64,000 nt of DNA from the NCBI RefSeq assembly GCF_021295345.1, contig NZ_JAIMJB010000002.1:62001-126000 (forward strand), given 5' to 3'. This document shows, one piece after another, positions 57,502 to 64,000 of the stretch (positions within the stretch are counted from its first letter, which is position 1; each line of letters begins with the position of its first letter). Origin of the DNA: Motilimonas eburnea (GTDB lineage Bacteria > Pseudomonadota > Gammaproteobacteria > Enterobacterales > CBDFNC01). Both the position numbers and the translations under genes were made by a program. The notes below the pieces were generated by a model. The model had not been told where the DNA came from. It did no database searches and was given only the letters and a program-made list of their open reading frames with translations.

Positions 57502-58029
57502 TCAAAGCTCTGCTGCGTTGATGGGCGATAAGGCTAATGCTTGCGCCGTGCAATAATGGCCACTGGACCAAGTCAATAACGGCGTGAGCTGCTGCGTACT
57601 CACGCCTTGGCTTTGATGCAAAAAGTTAATTGCCACTTGCTTGGGTGCTAATTCCAGCGCCATGATTTGACAAAGGGCCAAGGCGCCCTCGCGCCAAATG
57701 ACTTCGTTGCTGTGTTGCCAAATAACCCAGACTTGAGCGCCCTTATTGCGCATCAAGGGGCGATAGACGTGCTGCATTAATGCAAATTGCAGATCCAGTA
57801 ACCCTTGGCATGCTTGCCTCGCATCAATAATCATCACCAGTTGCAGCTTAGGCGTTTGGCACAGCTGGGTTAACTGCGCCAGCTTGGCTTGCTGCTCATC
57901 TGCATGAAATAGCGTATCGTTAAAACTTAACTGACCAAGGAAATGAGCGGCTTGAAACACCATAAGCTCGCAGGGCGCATCTAGCGCTTGTTGAGGGATT
58001 ATCGGCTGATTAGAAATAGGATCACCCAT
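57502..58029 (-). CDS. Truncated SDR-like protein without catalytic motifs
   Basis: 175 aa from Met 58029, whose ATGGGTGA overlaps the upstream gene's stop and has AAGGA before it. No clear family. Two segments look like SDR helices: DLQFALMQHVYRPLMRNKGA near residue 80 and REGALALCQIMALELAPKQV near 114 (compare the SDR block before the last strand). The N-terminal glycine-rich cofactor motif, the NNAG block and the YxxxK pair are absent. It may be a non-catalytic partner of the ketoreductase or of a ketosynthase. The frame is intact, with normal overlaps, so it is unlikely to be debris. Confidence 0.65.
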   Translation of the reverse strand: MGDPISNQPIIPQQALDAPCELMVFQAAHFLGQLSFNDTLFHADEQQAKLAQLTQLCQTPKLQLVMIIDARQACQGLLDLQFALMQHVYRPLMRNKGAQVWVIWQHSNEVIWREGALALCQIMALELAPKQVAINFLHQSQGVSTQQLTPLLTWSSGHYCTAQALALSPINAAEL

Positions 58030-58933
58030 GTTGACATTCCTTATTGTTAAATTGGCTGGTGGCATGTTGAGGGGGTTGTTGCTGGCTATGGCGCTGAATA
58101 AATTCCGCTAGCCAAGTGTTGACCTGATTTGGCGCTTCTAAGTTGGCCACATGTGAGCTAAGGCGAAGGGCGTGATGTTCAAGGCAAGGTGATTGTTCAA
58201 GCCAAGGCGTTAGCACCTCGGGAGGAAATAATGGGTCGCCGTCGCAGCTGAGCATCATGCTCGGAATAGGGCTTAGCTTGGGTGTATGATCTTGGTTTAA
58301 GCAAGCTTGTAGAAACTGGCCAAGGCCTGCTAGATCTTGGTTGTATTCGACATAGCTATTTAACACATACGCTTTCATGCCCTTGATTTTTTGAAGGTAT
58401 AAGTCGCTAAAAAACCAAGGATAGATCTGGCTAAAGAGCAGCTCGGGCGCCAGTTTGGCCCTTAACATCAGCAGCACATTGTCAATCAAGTAATGGGCCT
58501 TTTCGCCTATGCTGGGCGCACTATTGATAAAAGTTAACGAATGGGGCGGTTGCGCCATCAATTCGCACAAACGATTGGCCACCATGCCGCCAAGGGAATA
58601 GCCGATAAAGTGTGTGGTCTGAGTTGCCCCTTGCTGTTGGACTTGCTCAATCAGCGCCAATATCGCAAAGGCAATATCATCAAAGTCAAAATGATTGATG
58701 TGTGGCGCAAGGGCAGCGTTGCCACAGCCGGGATAATCAATAAACAGCATCCGCATCTGACTCAATTTACGACAGCGCTGCTGCTTAACCCAAGACGACT
58801 CACCGTGAAATAGCCCGTTAAAAAACACCAACAAATGGGGGGAGTCTAGGTTGCCCTTTAGTTTATAGTCTAACCCTAGGTTTATCCGTTTACCTGAGTC
58901 TTGGCCGTGATCAACGGCTGGATCAAATCTCAT
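58022..58933 (-). CDS. Alpha/beta hydrolase, probable chain-releasing thioesterase of the cluster
   Basis: 303 aa, soluble. Nucleophile elbow GYSLGG with S113, acid D231 or D233 (SCDGDPLFPP) and H261 (LSSHVANLEAP) form a full triad. The oxyanion region is FFNGLFHGESSW near residue 38. In a carrier-protein pathway the natural reading is hydrolytic release of the finished acyl chain; esterase or transacylase action cannot be excluded. It overlaps the dehydratase-like gene upstream by 11 bp and the SDR-like gene downstream by 8 bp. Confidence 0.82.
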   Translation of the reverse strand: MRFDPAVDHGQDSGKRINLGLDYKLKGNLDSPHLLVFFNGLFHGESSWVKQQRCRKLSQMRMLFIDYPGCGNAALAPHINHFDFDDIAFAILALIEQVQQQGATQTTHFIGYSLGGMVANRLCELMAQPPHSLTFINSAPSIGEKAHYLIDNVLLMLRAKLAPELLFSQIYPWFFSDLYLQKIKGMKAYVLNSYVEYNQDLAGLGQFLQACLNQDHTPKLSPIPSMMLSCDGDPLFPPEVLTPWLEQSPCLEHHALRLSSHVANLEAPNQVNTWLAEFIQRHSQQQPPQHATSQFNNKECQHG

Positions 58934-60056
58934 ATAAGGTCTCCTTGGTTATCTCACACTGGCGTAACCATAGATTAAATAACGCGAGGTCAAAGTCATT
59001 GCCGCTTTGGCTTTGGGCGATGGCCTGCTCTATATCCAAAATGCGCTCATTGCAGCTATTAAACACACTGATGCGGGCACAGGTTTGGCCATGGCCTTGT
59101 TTGGTGAGCTCAATCAACGCGCGGCAGCGGCCTTGCTCTGGATGGAGGCGATAGAGTAGGAGTTTATCGATGGCGACGGGTAAGCGGGGCTGACCGTCTT
59201 GTAATATGGCTAAAAAGCACAGCAATTGTAGGCATGAATCTAGCCCCAAGGGAGACAGTAAAAAGCGATGGCCCGCTGGCTCAAGCCAAGCTCGCTCTTT
59301 TTGTTGGCAATCATATTGCGCCAAAATTTGCTGGCGTGTGTGATTAATGGCCATGTCACCCGTTAGGCTTTGCAGCAAAGGCCCGTGGGTGGTGAACACC
59401 TTGCTATAAAGCTCAGCGGGATTGGCTTGGTAGTGGGTCACCTCGCCAAATAACAGCGGCGCGCCTTTATTGGCGGTGAGTAAGGGGTCAAAGGCAATGG
59501 TGACACTGGCGTGGCGTTTCATGCCCAGAGATACACCTTGCTTGTTGTAGCGCGGGGTGAGCAGCTGCAACTGAATTTCATGCCCCTTGGGGCCAAGTAA
59601 ACGGCTCAGGACTTCGATTTCAAGTTGGACTGACTCATTGCCCGCAGGCAAGGGTAAAATTCGGTCAAGCTTAAGGCCATAAACTTGCAGTGGGCTCCAA
59701 TACAAGGTGCCTTGCCCGCGATGTTGGAGCCAAGTGGCGGCTTCGACAAAATATTCTAAGATAGCCGTGGCGGGCATTAGATCACCAAGGGGAAAGCGGT
59801 GTTGGCGTAAATAAGGACAGGTTTGCTCATTAACGTTCAGGTTAAAGCGACACAGGCCCTTATTGCCCCAGTGCACTTCTGCCATGTTCAGTAGCGGATA
59901 GTCGGCGCAATTTATCTGCTCTTGGCTGCCCGCAACTTCATAATGTAACAAGGGGTATTTAATGCCGCGCCCTTGCTGTTTAAATTTGTTTTGAATTTTG
60001 CTTTTTAGGGTATTAACTAAAAGCTGCAGCTTGCTCGGTTTGGTTTTCACTAGCAT
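58923..60056 (-). CDS. Double-hotdog dehydratase-like protein (DH-B)
   Basis: 377 aa. Looks like a stand-alone polyketide-synthase dehydratase: an N-terminal hotdog with catalytic His (H86, and P95 nine residues later as in HxxxGxxxxP, with Gly shifted one place to 91). A HGPLLQSLTG block (residues 224-233) corresponds to the YGPxFQ motif, and a C-terminal hotdog carries D273-x3-Q277 (DSCLQ). Would remove water from 3-hydroxyacyl-carrier protein. The first 30 residues are basic. It is encoded directly after a second such gene with 7 bp overlap. Confidence 0.75.
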   Translation of the reverse strand: MLVKTKPSKLQLLVNTLKSKIQNKFKQQGRGIKYPLLHYEVAGSQEQINCADYPLLNMAEVHWGNKGLCRFNLNVNEQTCPYLRQHRFPLGDLMPATAILEYFVEAATWLQHRGQGTLYWSPLQVYGLKLDRILPLPAGNESVQLEIEVLSRLLGPKGHEIQLQLLTPRYNKQGVSLGMKRHASVTIAFDPLLTANKGAPLLFGEVTHYQANPAELYSKVFTTHGPLLQSLTGDMAINHTRQQILAQYDCQQKERAWLEPAGHRFLLSPLGLDSCLQLLCFLAILQDGQPRLPVAIDKLLLYRLHPEQGRCRALIELTKQGHGQTCARISVFNSCNERILDIEQAIAQSQSGNDFDLALFNLWLRQCEITKETLYEI

Positions 60057-61099
60057 AGTGCCTCCAACACCTTGGCAAAAGGCGCTTGTTCACATCTATG
60101 GTGGCGGTAGTGATCATGGACATGACAGGCCACACGCTGCTCATTGGGGGCGCGATGTAGCTTTATCTTGTCGATATAGGCCACCAGCTGCTGCGTTTCA
60201 TCTAACACCCAAGCGCGCAGGGTTTGGGTGGTGTCATCAACGGATAGGCTTTGCACTAAGGTGCGATAGTTTTCATTTTTTCGCCACGGCTGATAGCGCT
60301 GCACTTGGCTTAAGCCCACGGGCAATTTACTAAAAAAGTGCTCGCTGGACTGACTTTCAATTTGCACGCAGCACAGCACACAGGCCTGTAGCACGCTATC
60401 AAGTGCCAGCGGCCCTAAGGCAAACGCAAATTCTTCACTAGGTAAAGCGTCGGCATAGTCAGCCTCCGTGGTTTGTAAATTAAACTCACTGATCAAGCTC
60501 AGGTTGTCAGGGGCGAGGGCAAAGCGGCCGGTTAAACTTTGAAACAAGCGGCCATGGGTTGGGTTAAATAGTTGATAATATTCTGCTTGGCTAAAGTGAT
60601 AATGATCCCAGTTTGGCGAACAGTCAGGGCCGTGGCTAGGCTTGGCTTTAACTTGGGTTAGGCTTACCTTCACCCGCGCACTTGCCACCAGCACGCCTTG
60701 GCGCAAGCATTTACCCTTGTCATCATAGTAGTTTCGCTTAAGCTCAACCTTTAGCTCGTGCGAATTATCCCCTAAGAGATCGGTCTTCGCCAACGGCGCG
60801 ACAAGCTTGGCATCAGCAAACACGGTGAGATCTGCACTGGGATCAAAGGCCAAGGGGCGGCGGATGTTAAAATCCACAAGTTCAACCCCTATGGCGTCGG
60901 TTGGTTTAAGGGCTAATGCCATGATCGCCACTTGGCTCATTAGCTCGGCGCTGATAGCAGCCGGCACCAAACATTGGCCAGAAAAGATATGGTCGCGCAA
61001 ATAGTATTGCTGCTCTGGGCTTAATTGCCATTGGCAACTCATGTCATCACCAAGGCGAGACAGATTCGATAAAAACGGTTCAAAATACCAATAATTCAT
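60050..61099 (-). CDS. Double-hotdog dehydratase-like protein (DH-A), motifs complete
   Basis: 349 aa. The N-terminal hotdog has a perfect HxxxGxxxxP motif (H37, G41, P46 in DHIFSGQCLVP). The central THGRLFQSLTG (181-191) matches YGPxFQ, and the C-terminal hotdog holds D234-x3-Q238 (LDSVLQ). This is the best-conserved of the three dehydratase-like proteins and the likeliest active 3-hydroxyacyl dehydratase. It lies 9 bp after DH-C and overlaps DH-B by 7 bp. Its nearest relatives by layout would be the PS-DH domains of type I polyketide synthases; as a free protein it is unusual. Confidence 0.8.
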   Translation of the reverse strand: MNYWYFEPFLSNLSRLGDDMSCQWQLSPEQQYYLRDHIFSGQCLVPAAISAELMSQVAIMALALKPTDAIGVELVDFNIRRPLAFDPSADLTVFADAKLVAPLAKTDLLGDNSHELKVELKRNYYDDKGKCLRQGVLVASARVKVSLTQVKAKPSHGPDCSPNWDHYHFSQAEYYQLFNPTHGRLFQSLTGRFALAPDNLSLISEFNLQTTEADYADALPSEEFAFALGPLALDSVLQACVLCCVQIESQSSEHFFSKLPVGLSQVQRYQPWRKNENYRTLVQSLSVDDTTQTLRAWVLDETQQLVAYIDKIKLHRAPNEQRVACHVHDHYRHHRCEQAPFAKVLEALC

Positions 61100-61108
61100 A
61101 GCGTTACC

Positions 61109-62071
61109 TCAGTGTAGTTGGGGTTGCAAATGGTAATGTTCAAATTGCAAGATGGGTGTTAAATCCGCTTCACGACAGACCAATACATCAACACACAGCC
61201 CTTGGTTGGTGAGGGGTGACGTCTTAGCGGGCGCGATCTGACAGACCAGCTTGCCTTGGTGGTTTAGCGAGTTTTGCCTGTCGCCATAAAAGGTGAGGCC
61301 ACCGATATGGCTAGGCAGCGCGATGGCCTTGTCTAAATAGCCATAAAAAGGCAGATGCTGCACCGCTGACATGGCTGCGAGCACAGGTGTGATAAAATCA
61401 GGCTCAATCTCGGTTTGTAAACAATATTGGCGACTGTTGCGCAGATCGGAATAACACCATAACGCTTGGGTTTTAGGGCAACGTAAGTATTTAAAGGTTA
61501 AATTGTTAAATAAAATCCCTAAGGTTGCCGGTGACTGCGCCTTAAAGTCATCAATCAAGGCTCGCTCAATCAGCTCGCCACTGGGCATGGCGTTCACTAG
61601 GTTGGGCGTTGTATTTTTCGCATCACCAACTAAGGTGGCGGTTAACACGGTCAGTTTAGGGCGGACACATTGACCTTGTTGATTTAACTTGTCGTAACTG
61701 ACCGTTAGCTGATAATCGCCCTGCTGCTGGCATGGCTGCCAATCAAAATACAAGGTTTGTTGTTCGCCACCCGTTAAATAGGCCAAGCGCGTTGCGCTGA
61801 TTTGGCGCCATTGCAGCTGGGGTTGGCTAAGCAGCCGCTCAGCCAACTTGCTGTTGGTTTTCGCTAAAACGCCATGGGCTAGCTCAAGCATAAATACCGA
61901 AGGAATGACGACTTTTTCATTGATGAGATGGGACAATAAGTAGCGATGCTCGCTGATGTTGATTTGCAGCTTGGCGCAAATAACATCCTTCGTTAAGGTG
62001 TAATCTAGCTGGCCATAACTTGCTAAGGTGCGAGGCAGCTGATCAGGGGCGACGGGTTTTAACTTATTCAT
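61109..62071 (-). CDS. Double-hotdog dehydratase-like protein (DH-C), partly degenerate
   Basis: 320 aa. The N-terminal hotdog keeps the His and Pro of the motif (H48, P57 in HLINEKVVIP) but has Glu for the Gly. The middle block GILFNNLTF is a faint YGPxFQ equivalent. In the C-terminal hotdog the catalytic Asp position appears to be Thr (FITPVLAAM near 226-234), with no DxxxQ. It may be a structural or product-binding subunit, or an isomerase-like hotdog, and not a dehydratase. It overlaps the ketosynthase gene by 8 bp. Confidence 0.65.
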   Translation of the reverse strand: MNKLKPVAPDQLPRTLASYGQLDYTLTKDVICAKLQINISEHRYLLSHLINEKVVIPSVFMLELAHGVLAKTNSKLAERLLSQPQLQWRQISATRLAYLTGGEQQTLYFDWQPCQQQGDYQLTVSYDKLNQQGQCVRPKLTVLTATLVGDAKNTTPNLVNAMPSGELIERALIDDFKAQSPATLGILFNNLTFKYLRCPKTQALWCYSDLRNSRQYCLQTEIEPDFITPVLAAMSAVQHLPFYGYLDKAIALPSHIGGLTFYGDRQNSLNHQGKLVCQIAPAKTSPLTNQGLCVDVLVCREADLTPILQFEHYHLQPQLH

Positions 62072-63401
62072 ACACTTCCCCTTTAGCCTTAAAGCGAGAG
62101 AAGATCACGCTGGCATTTTGGCCGCCAAAACCAAAGTTGTTGGACAGAGCATGATCAAAGTGCAGTTCACGTTTGGTCTCGGGCACGTAATCTAGATCTA
62201 GCTCGGGATCGGGGGTGTGGTAATTGCGGGTGCCGTGGATCATGTTATCGCGCATCGCGTAGATACAGGCGATGGCTTCGAGCGCGCCCGCCGCCATAAT
62301 GCCGTGACCTATCATGGATTTGGTTGATGAAATGGGCACGCGATAAGCATGCTCGCCAAACACCGCCTTGATGGCATTGGTTTCGGTGCGATCGTTCATC
62401 TTGGTTGAGGTGCCATGGGCATTGATATAACCAATGTGCTCTGGCTTTAGCCCTGCGCAATCAAGCGCACCTTGAAGGGTGCGCCTTGCGCCCATGCCGG
62501 AAGGATCTGGGTCGGTGGCGCGATAACCATCGGAAAAAGAGGCATAACCGCTGACTTCGGCCAAGATAGTGGTGCCGCGAGCCTTCGCGTGAGCTAGAGA
62601 TTCCAGCACTAAGATGCCACAGCCACTGCCCATCACAAAGCCACTGCGGTTTAAATCAAATGGCCGACATGCACTGTCAGCATCCTTGTGAGTGGTTAGG
62701 GCGCCAATGCGAGTAAAGCCAACCATGGAATTAACATCAAAATCGTAGGCGCCACCGACGATAGCGCAATCCAACTCGCCTTGTTGGATCTTTAAAAAGG
62801 CTTCCCCGATGGCGTTATTGCCTGACGCACAGGCGGTGCCTATGCTCAAACAAGGGCCACTGAGCTGGTAATAGCGGGCAATAAAGTGATTTAAGCTTTC
62901 TTGCTCGGGAGCTTGATAGTATTGACGCAGCGCCGTATTGCTTTGCAGCGCCTGCCAATAGCGTCCTATATCTAAATCTCCTAATTGCTTACTTGGGGCT
63001 GCCTCAATCAGACTTGGCAAGTAATGCTCCATGATGCTGGTGGGCGAAAAGGGCCGGTCGGCCACCATGCAAGCCAGTCGTTGTTGGTCGATATTGCCAA
63101 TATCTAACCCCGCTTGTGAGATGGCTTCGGCAACAGCGAGGAAAAACTTAGGGATGGAAGGGTCTAAGGTTTGCATCTCCTTTAGTTTGGCATCATCGGT
63201 TATGTTTTCGTTTACATCCGGCATAGCCCCTGCAATTGCAACAATCTCACCCGAGATGGGTAAATGGGTGATGGCCGATAAACCATTGTTGCCTTGTAAA
63301 AGGTTTTGCCACAGCTGCTCAGCGCCAGCACCAAAGGCACTGATGGCGCCAACGCCTGTGATCACCACGCGATGATGTGAGCGGTTTAAATTTGAATTCA
63401 T
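62064..63401 (-). CDS. Beta-ketoacyl synthase (KS-alpha type) of the type II cluster
   Basis: 445-aa condensing enzyme of the FabF class. Active-site C191 (GTACASGNN), H329 (INAHGTST), K361 and H366 (STKSMIGHGIMAAG) are complete, as is the C-terminal NNFGFGGQNAS. It is longer than FabF (412 aa), with an insert around residues 125-170. It starts within the stop of the ketosynthase-like gene before it (ATGA overlap), the coupling typical of KS/chain-length-factor pairs. Would extend a carrier-bound chain by malonyl units. Confidence 0.9.
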   Translation of the reverse strand: MNSNLNRSHHRVVITGVGAISAFGAGAEQLWQNLLQGNNGLSAITHLPISGEIVAIAGAMPDVNENITDDAKLKEMQTLDPSIPKFFLAVAEAISQAGLDIGNIDQQRLACMVADRPFSPTSIMEHYLPSLIEAAPSKQLGDLDIGRYWQALQSNTALRQYYQAPEQESLNHFIARYYQLSGPCLSIGTACASGNNAIGEAFLKIQQGELDCAIVGGAYDFDVNSMVGFTRIGALTTHKDADSACRPFDLNRSGFVMGSGCGILVLESLAHAKARGTTILAEVSGYASFSDGYRATDPDPSGMGARRTLQGALDCAGLKPEHIGYINAHGTSTKMNDRTETNAIKAVFGEHAYRVPISSTKSMIGHGIMAAGALEAIACIYAMRDNMIHGTRNYHTPDPELDLDYVPETKRELHFDHALSNNFGFGGQNASVIFSRFKAKGEVYE

Positions 63402-64000
63402 GGCGTGACTCCTGTGGCAGGCGTGTTGTTATGAAAGGTACTTTTTAGTAACAGTGACACTTGATTGCCTTGATGATCTTGGTGGTGACAAAGAAGAATT
63501 TGCTCACCTTGATGGCTTAGGCCTTGCTGGTTGTAGTTTGCTTGTTGGCTTTGGGGTTTGTCCTTGATATTAAGTACGGGTGCCCAATAGCCTTGACTAA
63601 GCTGTAAACAAGCATAGAAAAGATTAGTCGCTGCGCTGGCGCCTAAGGTAAAACCGCAATAATCCGTTGCCGAAAGCAGCAAGGCCCTTTCACCTAAGGT
63701 GTTGAGGGCAGCGGCCACTTCACTCTGGTCTAATGCTTTAATGCCGGCAAGCGTTAGCTGCGCAGCGCTAAGATCACTGGCCGATACGCCGGCTTTACTT
63801 AAACAAGCCTGCAGATGGGCTTGGATCATCTGCTGCCTAACCCTCGGATTTAGGCTAAGTACATTGGGAATATAGCTATTGTGATACGCCAAAATTTCAA
63901 TCAGCGGCTGATGGCTATTGCTAGTGCGAGATAGAGTTTGGTTACTTGCCTCAACAATAAAACTGACCCCGGCTTCACCTATCTCTAATCCGGCATTATT
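63398..64000 (-). CDS. Chain-length-factor-like ketosynthase, C-terminal 200 residues (5' end beyond window)
   Basis: The frame is open to the right edge; no start codon is needed inside the window, because the TTG at 63892 is internal and the 36 codons before it (NNAGLEIGEAGVSFIVEAS...) match the ketosynthase strand after the active-site domain. Where an active enzyme has NAHG and KSMxGH, this protein reads TLAG and TDYCGF, so both catalytic His positions (Ala, Phe) and the Lys (Thr) are lost. That is the pattern of a chain-length factor (KS-beta). Its active-site Cys region is outside the window. Order is CLF then KS. Confidence 0.75.
   Translation of the reverse strand, partial: NNAGLEIGEAGVSFIVEASNQTLSRTSNSHQPLIEILAYHNSYIPNVLSLNPRVRQQMIQAHLQACLSKAGVSASDLSAAQLTLAGIKALDQSEVAAALNTLGERALLLSATDYCGFTLGASAATNLFYACLQLSQGYWAPVLNIKDKPQSQQANYNQQGLSHQGEQILLCHHQDHQGNQVSLLLKSTFHNNTPATGVTP

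Noticed and set aside
55955-63401. Reading the cluster as a standard pfa (EPA/DHA) synthase operon
   Set aside because: The phosphopantetheinyl transferase recalls PfaE, but the other genes are single-domain proteins of 175-445 aa. No multidomain PfaA/B/C/D protein or tandem ACP array is present in the window.
56758-64000. Reading the cluster as an aryl-polyene cluster
   Set aside because: Aryl-polyene dehydratases are short single hotdogs, and those clusters usually carry ACP pairs, a glycosyl/acyltransferase and ammonia-lyase genes. None of these is seen here, though the right side is missing.
1-64000. tRNA or rRNA genes, CRISPR arrays, phage genes, autonomous transposases
   Set aside because: Looked for by eye on both strands; no cloverleaf with conserved arms, no spaced direct repeats, and no integrase or transposase frame was found.

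Overview
The window reads as a chromosomal segment of a marine gammaproteobacterium, most likely Shewanella or a close relative. This is inferred from gene content and order: the rne / rluC / yceF / yceD-rpmF-plsX-fabHDG-acpP-fabF-pabC-mltG-tmk-holB-tatD block, the letA-letB-rsmF block, SOS-regulated yebG, and many proteins that align by eye with their E. coli counterparts over the full length. Both edges cut genes: leuC is missing its 5' end on the left, and a ketosynthase-like gene runs off the right edge.

Layout. 1-4 kb: leucine biosynthesis (leuC, leuD), then a second 2-isopropylmalate/citramalate synthase-type enzyme. 4-7 kb: four poorly known genes (an orphan PP-loop ATPase, a small Cys-rich protein, an unrecognised 180-aa protein, a periplasmic M48 protease). 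7-12 kb: a three-module lysophospholipid transporter/acyltransferase/acyl-ACP synthetase fusion, a CDP-alcohol phosphatidyltransferase and a 49-aa membrane protein. 12-22 kb: rlmI, acylphosphatase, metG, apbC, udk, an AsmA-family gene, a low-molecular-weight phosphatase and NAD-malic enzyme. 22.2-23.3 kb: two directly repeated MITE-like elements of about 0.27 kb, with terminal inverted repeats and TA flanks, bracket yaiI. 23-30 kb: a SulP transporter, rne with a long leader, rluC and yceF.

30-41 kb is the core fatty-acid operon. rpmF and plsX are followed by fabH, fabD, fabG, acpP and fabF, then pabC, mltG, tmk, holB and tatD, with internal terminators after acpP and fabF and a TRIC-type channel at the end. 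41-47 kb carries the envelope lipid-transport operon (two LetA halves as separate genes, LetB with seven MCE domains, rsmF), divergent from yebG with a clear LexA box. 47-54 kb holds a REC-GGDEF cyclase, asnB, a cation/proton antiporter, NagD, a DUF924 protein and a small secreted protein.

54.4-64 kb, entirely on the minus strand, is the most interesting region. Beyond an Lnt-like membrane nitrilase there is a tightly packed gene set: chain-length-factor-like ketosynthase (partial), active ketosynthase, three separate double-hotdog dehydratase-like proteins, an alpha/beta hydrolase, a truncated SDR-like protein, a full SDR ketoreductase and a Sfp-type phosphopantetheinyl transferase. Most neighbours overlap by a few bases. 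Together they look like a dissociated (type II) polyketide or specialised fatty-acid pathway that elongates, reduces and dehydrates a chain, releases it, and activates its own carrier protein. The carrier protein and any loading enzymes would lie beyond the right edge. It matches neither a modular pfa polyunsaturated fatty acid synthase nor the usual aryl-polyene layout, and it is the best candidate here for an undescribed system.
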